64,000 nucleotides of DNA, taken from an uncultured Aquimarina sp. GTDB taxonomy: Bacteria > Bacteroidota > Bacteroidia > Flavobacteriales > Flavobacteriaceae. Positions 8,633 through 17,901 of this stretch are shown piece after piece. The stretch is taken from assembly GCA_947498595.1 (NCBI GenBank), contig CANMKX010000004.1, forward strand, positions 183,167-247,166, given 5' to 3'. Position 1 is the first letter of the stretch; each line of letters opens with the position of its first letter. Under the pieces are notes generated by a model. The model saw nothing but the letters and a program-made list of their open reading frames with translations, was not told the origin of the DNA and searched no databases. Position numbers and translations under genes: made by a program.

Positions 8633-9704
8633 ATGATCTCTAATATATTATCCATATTCATTTATTGTATTCTTGTTTTACTTTCATTTATATCATTATC
8701 TAATCCTCTTCAAGTAAATAAAAAGGCAAATCTATGGTTCGGTTTTTTTCTTTTTTTGTGGTCAACTTATTGGCTTGATGAAATAATTCTTTTAAAGTAG
8801 ACTCTTTTGTAATTATAAAGTTTGTACAATTCCTAACTCCACTTTTTTTTTACATTAGTGTTCTTTTTTTTATCAATCCAAATTTCAAATTTAAATTAGC
8901 ATCTATAAAGTATATCATTGCTCCTTTTCTTTATTTAACTCTTCTTATCATACAAGAATTATTTTTTATTGATTTTGAGTTTCTATTATTATGTTTATTA
9001 CTTATTCATTCTTTAGCATGTGCTGCTATTGCTCTTTTTAAAATCAAAAAGCATCAAAAGCAAGTTCAATTATTTTCTTCTAATGCTATTGAAATTGATC
9101 TTCGATGGTTAGAATACATTATCATTTCAATATTAGTTATCTCGTCATTACTTACTTTTTCAAGTATTTTTTTTAATCACGTACCGTTAACAGTATCTAG
9201 AAATATAATTCTTTTAACAATCATTCTTATCATTACTTATTATACGTTGAAGCAAAAGGAAATATTTCCTTTAAACCTAAAACATAGAGATGATGTTATC
9301 TCTATCAAAAATCACTCTCCTCAAAACATATCAAAACGAAAGATCATTTCTTCAGAAAAATTATTAGAATTAAAACATCAACTTAATCAATTAATGCTTC
9401 ATGAAGAGCCTTATTTAAATACCGACATTAATCTTGCTAGTTTAGCTGAACTACTTAAAATTACTCCACATCAATTATCATATGTTATAAATAATGGTTT
9501 TAATCAAAACTTTTTCAGTTTATCAATAAGTATAGAGTAGAAAAAGCTAAAAAACTCCTCCTTGATAAAAATTATCAAAAACTATCCATTTTAGGGATTG
9601 CTTTTGAATCTGGTTTTAAATCTAAGACATCATTTAACACAACTTTCAAAAAAGTTACTGGACAAACTCCTTCTATTTTCAAACAAAAGAGTTCGAGTTT
9701 ATAG
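8633..9704 (+). pseudogene. AraC-family regulator with membrane sensor domain, two frameshifts
   Basis: Three reading-frame segments join into one protein. The first, from ATG 8633, encodes hydrophobic helices up to a TAG at 8798-8800. The next frame continues at once (VDSFVIIKFVQFLTPLFF...) through more membrane helices into 9247-9514, where the first half of an AraC DNA-binding domain appears (LASLAELLKITPHQLSYVIN). A second break at a T5 run (9511-9515) shifts to the frame giving FINKYRVEKAKKLL, then GIAFESGFKSKTSFNTTFKK and TGQTPSIF, the canonical second helix-turn-helix. Each break is repaired by one added base. Complete proteins of this type have about seven membrane helices and a C-terminal AraC domain. 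It once probably controlled a nearby gene, perhaps the SDR/epimerase pair. The 3' piece lacks any start of its own. Confidence 0.8.
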
Positions 9705-9799
9705 CCTCGAACACATATTTATCCAAAAACACTAAAAACCAACACCTTACAAAAAAGTCATTCTTTATAACCCTGAACATTTTAGACTGTTACTTCCTA

Positions 9800-9807
9800 T
9801 AGTTTTG
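9800..9807 (+). promoter_or_regulatory. -7 promoter box for the SDR/epimerase pair
   Basis: TAGTTTTG matches the TAnnTTTG -7 consensus. Transcription would start near 9814, about 20 bases before the ATG at 9835 and downstream of a possible TTG start at 9811, so the ATG is the better start. Confidence 0.4.
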
Positions 9808-9834
9808 TGATTGAATTTTAAATTTCGATTATTA

Positions 9835-10629
9835 ATGTCTAAAGTTTCAAAAGAATTATTTGCTGTTGTAACTGGAGCTAGTCAAGGCCTCGGTAAAGCA
9901 TTTGCTATCGCCTTAGCAAAAAGAAAAATTAATGTTATACTAATTAGTTTACCCAATCAAGGACTAGCTAAAATTGCTGCTGATATTTCGCAAACTTATA
10001 ATATAAAAACTGATTATTTTGAAACTGATTTTTCTTCAGATCAAAATATAATATCTGCTGCAGATTGGATTAACTCTAACTACAATACTTATATTCTAAT
10101 CAATAATGCAGGTACTGGAGGTGCTAAAAAATTCGACTCAGCTTCTATTAATTACATCAATACAATCATTCAAGTCAATACTAAAGCACCTGCTTTACTT
10201 ATACGATCGTTATTACCTAATTTCAAAAAACAAAAACAAGCATATATTCTCAATGTTTCAAGCATAGCTGCTTTTTCTCCTGTTGGATATAAAACAGTTT
10301 ATCCTGCATCAAAAACATTTATTCATTCACTTTCTATTGGGTTATCTGAAGAATTAAAATACACTAATATTTCTGTAAGTGTTATTAATCCTGGAGCTAT
10401 GAAAACAAACCCCGAAGTTACCTCACGAATTGAAAAGCAAGGTTTTTTAGGTAAATTAACATTATTAGACACGACGAAAGTAGCTCAATCTTCGCTTCAG
10501 CAAATGTTTCAAAAACGCACTTTCATTCTCTTAAATCCCATTAGTTGGCTTACTTCAATTTTATTACCTAATTGGATCAAAGTTCCTTTAATAACAAATG
10601 CTATCAAAAAAGAAATCGTCCATGAATAA
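9835..10629 (+). CDS. short-chain dehydrogenase/reductase (SDR)
   Basis: The protein is 264 residues from ATG 9835. It has the classical SDR signatures: cofactor loop TGASQGLGKA, the NNAG motif at LINNAGTGG, catalytic Ser in LNVSSIAA, and the Tyr-x-x-x-Lys pair seen as YPASK. It would reduce or oxidise a carbonyl or hydroxyl with NAD(P)H; the substrate is unknown. The C-terminal tail has a hydrophobic Pro/Ile/Leu-rich segment (WLTSILLPNWIKVPLI), as in SDRs acting on lipid-like substrates. It overlaps the following epimerase gene by eight bases, so they form one operon. Confidence 0.85.
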   Translation: MSKVSKELFAVVTGASQGLGKAFAIALAKRKINVILISLPNQGLAKIAADISQTYNIKTDYFETDFSSDQNIISAADWINSNYNTYILINNAGTGGAKKFDSASINYINTIIQVNTKAPALLIRSLLPNFKKQKQAYILNVSSIAAFSPVGYKTVYPASKTFIHSLSIGLSEELKYTNISVSVINPGAMKTNPEVTSRIEKQGFLGKLTLLDTTKVAQSSLQQMFQKRTFILLNPISWLTSILLPNWIKVPLITNAIKKEIVHE

Positions 10630-11593
10630 TATATTTGTAACAGGTATTAATGGTCTTCTGGGTACTAATTTATGTAATAATTTATTAGATCATAATTTTA
10701 AAGTAAAAGGACTTATTAGAGATAAAACAAAATTTGAAGGAGTCAAACACCACAATTTAGAGTTAATTCAAGGAGATCTTTTCGATGATTTTACTTCAAT
10801 TTTACAAAACATAGATTGCATCGTACATATTGCTGCTATTACTGATCAAAACCTCAACAACTATTCTCCTTATTGGAAAATTAATTACAATGCAACTATG
10901 CAGTTATTTCATACTGCTATTAAGGCAAAAGTAAAACGCTTCATCTTTGTGAGTACTGCTAATACTATAGGGTATGGAAATCTCAATGATTTGGGATCAG
11001 AATTAAATGGTATAAAATCTCCATTTAAATTTTCCTTTTATGCCATGAGTAAACTAGAAGCTGAACAACAATTATTGCAAAATAAAAAGAAAATAGATAC
11101 GATCATTATCAACCCTACTTTTATGCTCGGTGCATTTGATACCAAACCTAGTTCTGGGAAAATCATCTTAATGTCGTGGAAAAAAAAGATTCTTTTTTAT
11201 CCTCCTGGAGGCAAAAACTTTGTTCATGTGCGAGATGTATCTAATGGCATTATCAATAGTATTCATAAAGGTATTAGTGGAGAAAAGTATTTATTAGCTA
11301 ATGAAAATATCACCTATCTAGATTTCTTTAAAAAAATAAATACCTATACATATCAATCTCCTATAATGATAAAAGTTCCTAAAATAATTTTACTTATAAT
11401 GGGATATCTCGGAGATTTATTAAGGCTCTTCAATTTTAAGACAAATCTAAGTACTATAAATATGAAAGCTTTATGTATTCAAAATTATTATTCTAACAAA
11501 AAATCAATCAAACACTTAGATCTCAACTATCAACCCATAGAAAATGCGATTGCCGATGCTATTCAATATTTTAGTTCGACAAAAAAAAGATAG
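10622..11593 (+). CDS. NAD-dependent epimerase/dehydratase (extended SDR)
   Basis: The protein is 323 residues from the ATG at 10622, which gives the standard start MNNIFVTGINGLLGTNL with the extended-SDR nucleotide loop GxxGxxG. The catalytic region shows VSTANT and a Tyr-x-x-x-Lys in YAMSKLEAE. The central PTFMLGAFDTKPSSGK and the FVHVRDVSNGI segments recall dihydroflavonol-4-reductase and 3-beta-hydroxysteroid dehydrogenase relatives more than sugar epimerases. An in-frame ATG at 10598 would add eight residues inside the SDR gene and is less likely. It overlaps the SDR upstream; the pair may act in sequence on one substrate. Confidence 0.82.
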   Translation: MNNIFVTGINGLLGTNLCNNLLDHNFKVKGLIRDKTKFEGVKHHNLELIQGDLFDDFTSILQNIDCIVHIAAITDQNLNNYSPYWKINYNATMQLFHTAIKAKVKRFIFVSTANTIGYGNLNDLGSELNGIKSPFKFSFYAMSKLEAEQQLLQNKKKIDTIIINPTFMLGAFDTKPSSGKIILMSWKKKILFYPPGGKNFVHVRDVSNGIINSIHKGISGEKYLLANENITYLDFFKKINTYTYQSPIMIKVPKIILLIMGYLGDLLRLFNFKTNLSTINMKALCIQNYYSNKKSIKHLDLNYQPIENAIADAIQYFSSTKKR

Positions 11594-11645
11594 CCTTCCT
11601 TATTCTTTTTCTTTATTAAAATCAAATAGCGTGAATCTTAAAATT

Positions 11646-11678
11646 AAAAAGGTAGTAATTTTAAATTACTACCTTTTT
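11646..11678. terminator. bidirectional intrinsic terminator
   Basis: A 13-bp perfect stem (11646-11658 with 11666-11678) surrounds a 7-base loop. Five A precede and five T follow, giving a U-tract on either strand. It separates the convergent epimerase gene and the secreted protein gene at 11725. Confidence 0.85.
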
Positions 11679-11724
11679 AACTCAATCCATATCACCTATT
11701 GCGACTGGGATTATGTTTTTTTAT

Positions 11725-13353
11725 TTAATCATTAATTTGTAATCGTATCATTTGTTTTTGTTTCTTCTTATTTCTACCAAAAACAATAATCTCTCCCTCA
11801 TCACCTAATATTGCGTCTTTCACCAAAAAGCCCATTTTAACATCCTCATTAACTGTTATTTTTTGATATTCCAATTCTCCTTCCAAATCACATGAAACCA
11901 ACATCAATCCTTTGTTTTTGAATATTGACCCTCTAAAAGTAACTTTTTCTTTTTTATCTTGTGTTACTGTTCTAGTTGCATTCATTAGGTAATATATTTT
12001 ATTTCCTTTAACGACATGTACAAAAGAGGCGTGTCCTGCAAGTCCTTTAGGAGCTATATGCTTTTTCTCTATTTTAGCTACTTTCTTTAAGTTTCCATCC
12101 TTATCCATTATTATTACTAACATGTTATTATAAGATACCATTGGAGGTGCATTCGTATTTCCTCCCATCATCATTGTAGCTCCTCCTACATTAAACCCTG
12201 TTGGTACACTTGAATAAGATGCCTTTCCACCTGTTTCATAAAACTCTTCGGCTGTTAATACAAATTCATCATTAGCTAATTTATCAAAAGTCTTAACTTC
12301 ATAATTCATTTTTTTAAAACTAAAAATGGGACTATTCAAAACCCAACGAGTATTCTTCGAAAACATTTCTTTAAAAATCGTAGGCGTCTTTTTATTTTTC
12401 AATTCAAATGTATTTCTATCAATCACAAAAAGGGCAACTCCTCCTTTTTTACTTTTTTTATGATAATACATTGATGTCAAATACAGTTCTTCATTAACAA
12501 ATGCAGGGTAAAGAGGGGTTATATAACTATCCTTCATATTCATATTTAAAGAAATATTATCATCCTTAGTTAATTTATAAACTTTATAGTTAATAGGCTT
12601 CCCGATATCTCCTTTTAATCCAATCTTTTTATTCAACCTTCCTACTAGATAAACCGATTGATCTCTTTCATCTATTGCCAGACTGTCAAAATTAAAATTT
12701 TCTTTCTTTGGATTTAAAACAATTTCATTTTCATATACTTTATTCAATTCTCTATCGTATACCCCTATAAAATGATGCTCCTTTCCTTTTACTATTAAAT
12801 TATAATTAAGTGCAAAGTATTCTTTATTTTCTGATACTTTAAATTTCAAAAAATCATGATTCAAATCATCCTCATCATCTTCAAAAAAATCCATTACATG
12901 CCCATACTTATCATTAAGATTAATCTTAATTTCCTTTTTTTCAACAAACTTGAATGTATCCAATGGACTCTCTAGCAACCTAAAAGAAACGGTTTTGTTA
13001 CGAATTCTTATCACATCTACAGAACCATCAATAACAAATAACTTGTTCTCTTTAATATAAGCACCATAAATATTTGTCATTTTATCCCCATAAGGTATAG
13101 ACGCTATAAGCTCGTTGTTTTTATTAAAATGGTCTATATAATATCCTTTTATTTTATACTTACTTTGCATTTTAGACACATAAAAAGGTCTAAAAAAGAA
13201 ATACCCTCCTTGATTGTCAGATAATGTAAAGTTTAGATATGTACGTTTTTTCTCATCTTTATAAACCTTACTTTTTTCTAATGAGATATTAGCTTGTTGG
13301 CTAAAAATTGTAGTTACTATAAAAAATAGTATTCCAAATACTTTAAATTTCAT
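11725..13353 (-). CDS. secreted protein of unknown function
   Basis: This 542-residue protein starts with a signal peptide (MKFKVFGILFFIVTTIFSQQ, cut after SQ or nearby). The mature part is made of alternating beta-strand-like and charged segments with recurring patterns such as YDRELNKVYENEI and IMDKDGNLKKVAKI, which suggest a repeat or propeller fold. A Met/Gly-rich loop (GGATMMMGGN) lies about residue 400. There are no obvious catalytic motifs, membrane helices or T9SS tail. I do not recognise a named family; it looks like a Bacteroidetes-restricted envelope protein. It stands alone between two convergent or spaced neighbours. Confidence 0.6.
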   Translation of the reverse strand: MKFKVFGILFFIVTTIFSQQANISLEKSKVYKDEKKRTYLNFTLSDNQGGYFFFRPFYVSKMQSKYKIKGYYIDHFNKNNELIASIPYGDKMTNIYGAYIKENKLFVIDGSVDVIRIRNKTVSFRLLESPLDTFKFVEKKEIKINLNDKYGHVMDFFEDDEDDLNHDFLKFKVSENKEYFALNYNLIVKGKEHHFIGVYDRELNKVYENEIVLNPKKENFNFDSLAIDERDQSVYLVGRLNKKIGLKGDIGKPINYKVYKLTKDDNISLNMNMKDSYITPLYPAFVNEELYLTSMYYHKKSKKGGVALFVIDRNTFELKNKKTPTIFKEMFSKNTRWVLNSPIFSFKKMNYEVKTFDKLANDEFVLTAEEFYETGGKASYSSVPTGFNVGGATMMMGGNTNAPPMVSYNNMLVIIMDKDGNLKKVAKIEKKHIAPKGLAGHASFVHVVKGNKIYYLMNATRTVTQDKKEKVTFRGSIFKNKGLMLVSCDLEGELEYQKITVNEDVKMGFLVKDAILGDEGEIIVFGRNKKKQKQMIRLQIND

Positions 13354-13430
13354 TTTATTCTTGATTGATTAATTAAAAAAATACCCTCCAATTTCTTGAA
13401 GAGTATTTTGATTATTTATTTGATAATTTA

Positions 13431-14210
13431 TTATTTCCCTGGAAAAACAGCTTTTCGTTTCTCTAAAAATGCTGTTGTTCCTTCTTTAAAATCTTCAGTC
13501 CCGAAACAATTTCCAAACTCATTTATCTCTGCTTCAAATCCATTTACACCATCTTCAAAACAAGCATTTACAGCTCTAATTGCTGCTCCAATTGCTACTG
13601 AAGAGTTTTTCATGATCTTACTGGCTATTTTTTCTGCTAACGGAATCAATTCTTCTTGAGCTACTACATGATTTGTCAATCCGTATTGCAATGCTGTAGC
13701 AGCATCAATCATTTCGGCTGTCATCACCAATTCCATCGCTCTTCCTTTACCAATTAATTGCGGTAAACGTTGCGTACCACCATAACCCGGTATTACTCCC
13801 AAAGATACTTCTGGCAATCCCATCCTAGCATTATCACTTGCTATTCTAAAATGTGCTGCCATAGCTAACTCTAATCCACCTCCTAAGGCAAACCCATTAA
13901 CAGCTGCAATAACTGGAGTTGATAAGTTTGCTACAAAATCAAACAATAATGCTTGTCCTTGAGCAGCTAATTTACCTCCTTCTTCTACAGAAAAATCTGC
14001 AAATTCGCTAATATCTGCACCTGCAACAAACGCTTTCTCTCCACTACCGGTAATAATAATCACCTTTGTTGCTACATCTTCATTTGCTGTTTTAAAAGCA
14101 GTATGTAATTCTTGAATAGTTTCTTTATTAAGAGCATTAAGCTTTGATGGTCGATTAATTGTAATCGTTGTTATTCCGTTATTTTTTGCTGTAAGAATGT
14201 TTGTGTACAT
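13431..14210 (-). CDS. enoyl-CoA hydratase/isomerase (crotonase family)
   Basis: This 259-residue protein hydrates 2-enoyl-CoA in beta-oxidation or a related acyl-CoA path. The first oxyanion-hole segment is GEKAFVAGADI and the second GFALGGGLELAMA. Both catalytic Glu residues of enoyl-CoA hydratase are in place, one in GGGLELAM and one in LPEVSLGVIPGYGG. The tail has the usual FLEKRKAVFPGK. Family length and the two Glu favour a true hydratase over a decarboxylase or isomerase. It sits just downstream of a sensor kinase, with no other fatty-acid gene adjacent. Confidence 0.9.
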   Translation of the reverse strand: MYTNILTAKNNGITTITINRPSKLNALNKETIQELHTAFKTANEDVATKVIIITGSGEKAFVAGADISEFADFSVEEGGKLAAQGQALLFDFVANLSTPVIAAVNGFALGGGLELAMAAHFRIASDNARMGLPEVSLGVIPGYGGTQRLPQLIGKGRAMELVMTAEMIDAATALQYGLTNHVVAQEELIPLAEKIASKIMKNSSVAIGAAIRAVNACFEDGVNGFEAEINEFGNCFGTEDFKEGTTAFLEKRKAVFPGK

Positions 14211-14236
14211 AATCTTATTTTTTTCTATACGAAGTT

Positions 14237-15682
14237 CTACTCTTTAGGGAACATTACTTTAAATACAGTTCCTCTATTTTTTGCAGAAGTAAAGGTAATA
14301 TTTCCATTATAGGTTTCCACAATATTTTTAACCATTCCGAGCCCAAGTCCCATTCCACTAGTTTTAGTAGTAAACTTAGGTTCAAATATCTTCTTTTTAT
14401 TCTCTTCTGTTATTCCTATACCATTATCTGCCACAGTTATAGAAACCATTTCTCCAATAGTAGTTACATTAACTAATATTTTAGGAATTCTATCTTCGGG
14501 GATTGCTTGAATTCCATTTTTAACAAGGTTAGTTACCACTCGTATTAACTGTGTTCTATCAAACTTTGCAATTACCTGTTCTCCTTCTGCTGGATATACG
14601 ATATAATCTTCATTAAAAATGTCCAATGCCAATCCTACTATTTTTGCTACATCTAATGTTTCACTTTTTTGGGCTGGCATTTTCGCAAAATTAGAAAACG
14701 CAGATGCTATAGAGCTCATTGTATCAATTTGCTGAATCAATGTATCACTATATTCTTTTAATTTTTGATGAATATTAGGATCTTCTGGATCAAATTTTCT
14801 TTGAAAGCTCTGCACAGTAAGTCGCATAGGTGTTAACGGATTTTTGATTTCATGAGCTACTTGTTTAGCCATTTCTCTCCAAGCTGCTTCTCGTTCACTT
14901 TTTGCTAACATGGCTGCACTCTCTTCTAATTCATCAATCATACTATTATATGCATTCACTAATGAATATATTTCTTCGCTCGCTCCTTCAATTTCAATAC
15001 GTTTATTTCGTTTATCTAACCTCGTTTGGTCTATCTTCTCTGAAATAGTTTTTAAGGACCTTGTAATGTATTTAGATAAAAAATACGCCATCGCAATAGC
15101 GATTAATAACATAAATAAATAGACCTCACTTAATCGTCTTAAAAATTCTTTCAATTCTCTTGTTATAAACTCATCATCTTGTAAATATGGTAAGTTTAAA
15201 ATCGCCAAGGGTTTTGCTTTATTATCTGATATATAAGTATATGATGTTTGAAACTTCTTTCCATCTTTCTCGTATCGAACTAAATACCGTTTATCGTATA
15301 ATGATTCTAATTCATAAATAATCTTCTTAGGTACTTGTTCTACATTATTAACAAAAGTTCCTTTAGATTTAATTAATAAATTCCCGTCTAAATCATAAAT
15401 CTTAATTGGTAAGTTGTGTATTTCGGATAATTCAAATATTTTTTCTTTAAAAATTAAAGGAATTTTCTCTGTACTAACTTCGTAAGTCGTATAGCGTAAT
15501 GTATAATTAATACTTTTTTTAATCGCTTCCTCTTTACGTGCTAATCGTTCTTTATGATAATCCTCTGCTTCTTCTTTATATTGAAACACAGAAACCCCAG
15601 CAATTAAAACAGATGCTACCAGAATTAGAAGTGTCATCGTAATAAATATTCTAATTCTTAAGGACAGTTTTGATAATTTCAT
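14237..15682 (-). CDS. NtrY-like sensor histidine kinase
   Basis: This 481-residue membrane kinase has a first helix near residues 10-32, a periplasmic sensor region to about 170, a second helix (YLFMLLIAIAMAYFL, about 185-203), a HAMP linker, and the H-box AHEIKNPLTPMRLT with its phospho-accepting His near residue 277. The N-box (NLVKNGIQAI), G1 (DNGIGI) and G2 (GMGLGLGM) ATP-binding motifs follow. The H-box type matches NtrY-like kinases. No response regulator is adjacent, so its partner is elsewhere. It is divergent from the ABC ATPase gene and 26 bases upstream of the crotonase gene. Confidence 0.9.
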   Translation of the reverse strand: MKLSKLSLRIRIFITMTLLILVASVLIAGVSVFQYKEEAEDYHKERLARKEEAIKKSINYTLRYTTYEVSTEKIPLIFKEKIFELSEIHNLPIKIYDLDGNLLIKSKGTFVNNVEQVPKKIIYELESLYDKRYLVRYEKDGKKFQTSYTYISDNKAKPLAILNLPYLQDDEFITRELKEFLRRLSEVYLFMLLIAIAMAYFLSKYITRSLKTISEKIDQTRLDKRNKRIEIEGASEEIYSLVNAYNSMIDELEESAAMLAKSEREAAWREMAKQVAHEIKNPLTPMRLTVQSFQRKFDPEDPNIHQKLKEYSDTLIQQIDTMSSIASAFSNFAKMPAQKSETLDVAKIVGLALDIFNEDYIVYPAEGEQVIAKFDRTQLIRVVTNLVKNGIQAIPEDRIPKILVNVTTIGEMVSITVADNGIGITEENKKKIFEPKFTTKTSGMGLGLGMVKNIVETYNGNITFTSAKNRGTVFKVMFPKE

Positions 15683-15811
15683 TCTGATCTTCGTTTTTCC
15701 TATTAGCTAAAAAACTAATGGTTGTAAAAATAGCAAATATCACACCAAATCTACGACAACCTCTTTGTATAGAATTAAGATATGTTTCATAATTTTTAAG
15801 TAGATTTGAAT

Positions 15812-17500
15812 ATGAAGCATTCTCCCCTATTAAGCATACAAAATTTATCATTGTCTTTTGCGTCTGAAGGTAATTTACATGAAGTATTACAAGAAGTTTC
15901 ATTTGATGTATTACCCAATCAGATTTTAGGAATTGTTGGAGAATCTGGTAGTGGTAAATCGGTTACTTCACTAGCAATATTAGGGTTGCTTCCTAAAAAT
16001 ACAGCACGCATTACTCAAGGAACTATCTTTTATAAGAATACAAATCTTTTACAATTATCATCTCGAAATTTCAGAAAATTAAGAGGAAATGACATTGCTA
16101 TGATTTTTCAGGAACCTATGAGTTCACTCAATCCTTCTATGAAATGTGGCAAACAAGTTTTAGAAATTTTAATACAACATACAAGCCTCTCAAAACGTGA
16201 TGCAAAAAATGAAGTATTAGACTTATTTGACAAAGTAAAGCTTCCTGATAATAAACGCGCATATAATGCGTATCCTCATCAATTAAGTGGTGGTCAAAAA
16301 CAACGTATCATGATCGCTATGGCTATTGCTTGTAAACCCAAGGTATTAATTGCTGATGAACCAACAACTGCTTTGGATGTGACTGTTCAAAAAGAAATTA
16401 TTTTGCTTTTAAAGGAGTTACAATCAACCTCTGAAATGAGTATTATTTTTATCTCACATGATTTATCTTTAGTTTCTGAAATCGCTGATCGTGTTTTGGT
16501 AATGTATAAAGGTAAAATTGTGGAGCAAGGGTCGACACAATCTATTTTCAAAAGTCCACAACAAGAGTATACCAAAGCGCTCATTCACGCTCGTCCATCA
16601 TTAGATGTTAGAGTAAAGCGTTTACCTACAATTAAAGATTACCTAGAAGCTACTACCGATCAAAGTCTTATCTCTAAGGAACAACGTATTATATCTCACA
16701 AAAAAATATATAGTAAGCCTCCATTATTAGAAGTCGTGGATGTTACAAAATCATATATTACTCCTGTTGGACTTTTTTCTGAAACAACTTTTAATGCTGT
16801 AGATGCGGTAAGTTTTCAACTTTATGAAGGCGAAACTTTAGGTTTGGTTGGTGAATCTGGTTGCGGTAAATCTACTTTAGGAAACGTTATTTTACAATTA
16901 GATCGTGCAACCAAAGGTCATATCTTATATAAAGGTCAGGATTTAACTTCTTTGTCTTCTACAGAGGTTAGAAGGTTACGTAGAGAGATTCAACTAATTT
17001 TTCAAGATCCTTTTGCTTCATTAAATCCTAAAATCACTATTGGAAATGCTATTATGGAACCAATGGAAGCTCATAATCTATACAAAAACACTGCAGCTAG
17101 AAAAGCTAAAGTTATTGAATTATTAGAACGTGTTGGTCTATCCGAAGATTACTATGATAGATATCCTCATGAATTTAGCGGTGGACAACGTCAACGAATA
17201 GGAATTGCCCGTACTATTGCCTTACAACCTAAATTAATTATTTGCGATGAATCTGTTAGTGCCTTAGATATTTCTGTTCAGGCACAGGTTCTTAATTTAT
17301 TAAATGAACTCAAAGAAAGTTTTGGATTCACTTATATTTTTATCTCCCATGATTTAGCAGTAGTAAAATACATGGCAGATCAATTATTAGTTATGAATAA
17401 AGGTCGTATAGAAGAAATAGGAGAAGCAGATCACATCTACAAAAACCCTACAAGTTCCTACACAAAAAGTCTTATTAATGCTATTCCAAAAGGTATTTAA
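15812..17500 (+). CDS. fused double ABC ATPase of the dipeptide/oligopeptide importer type
   Basis: The 562-residue protein joins two complete ATPase halves, as in YejF or GsiA. Half one has Walker A GESGSGKS, signature LSGGQKQR and Walker B LIADEPTTALD. Half two has GESGCGKST, FSGGQRQR and LIICDESVSALD. Both end with the peptide-transporter extension (EYTKALIHA and SYTKSLINAIP). It would energise uptake of peptides or related solutes at the inner membrane. No permease or binding-protein gene is adjacent, so partners must lie elsewhere. ATG at 15812 is preferred over a TTG six bases upstream. Confidence 0.92.
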   Translation: MKHSPLLSIQNLSLSFASEGNLHEVLQEVSFDVLPNQILGIVGESGSGKSVTSLAILGLLPKNTARITQGTIFYKNTNLLQLSSRNFRKLRGNDIAMIFQEPMSSLNPSMKCGKQVLEILIQHTSLSKRDAKNEVLDLFDKVKLPDNKRAYNAYPHQLSGGQKQRIMIAMAIACKPKVLIADEPTTALDVTVQKEIILLLKELQSTSEMSIIFISHDLSLVSEIADRVLVMYKGKIVEQGSTQSIFKSPQQEYTKALIHARPSLDVRVKRLPTIKDYLEATTDQSLISKEQRIISHKKIYSKPPLLEVVDVTKSYITPVGLFSETTFNAVDAVSFQLYEGETLGLVGESGCGKSTLGNVILQLDRATKGHILYKGQDLTSLSSTEVRRLRREIQLIFQDPFASLNPKITIGNAIMEPMEAHNLYKNTAARKAKVIELLERVGLSEDYYDRYPHEFSGGQRQRIGIARTIALQPKLIICDESVSALDISVQAQVLNLLNELKESFGFTYIFISHDLAVVKYMADQLLVMNKGRIEEIGEADHIYKNPTSSYTKSLINAIPKGI

Positions 17501-17901
17501 GTACAACTAACTTATGTCAATAAGAAAATCTTTTTAGCTAAATAAATACAGTTAGAAATAAATTCGACAGTGGGTTGTACCATTTTTTGGATACGATTAT
17601 ATGAATTCTTCATTGCGGGGTAATATGATTTACAGTTTATTATGAGTGTTTTTTATTGTTTTTCCTTTTAAAAGGATCGCTAATATGCAATTTTTTTCAC
17701 ACATTAACGATTAAATACACAGTAATTCGACACAAAATATTAATTTTTAACATTTTTATAGAATTCTGTCAGTTTTTATTTAAAAAATTAACATTCAATC
17801 ACAAAGAAACAAGTAAAAAATTATTAATCAACACATTACATACAAAAGTCATAGTATTAATATTTAATTATTTTCTTGAAATACTATATTAGATAAAATT
17901 A
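17501..17901. other. AT-rich intergenic region
   Basis: This 401-base stretch separates the ABC ATPase gene and the convergent RES gene. A 78-codon + strand open frame here starts at a TTG, is dominated by Phe, Ile, Leu, Asn and Lys, and has no family resemblance. I see no convincing hairpin, RNA gene or promoter. Confidence 0.5.

Noticed and set aside
9247..9540. Stand-alone 97-residue protein in the AraC region
   Set aside because: It is the middle frame of the broken regulator and ends by a frameshift inside the helix-turn-helix domain.
15651..15902. 83-codon - strand open frame across the promoter region between the kinase and ABC genes
   Set aside because: It overlaps the start of the ABC ATPase and the end of the kinase start region, has no family resemblance and no independent support.
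17656..17892. 78-codon + strand open frame in the gap before the RES gene
   Set aside because: It is TTG-started and AT-driven with low-complexity Phe/Ile/Asn content, and there is no signal or motif.
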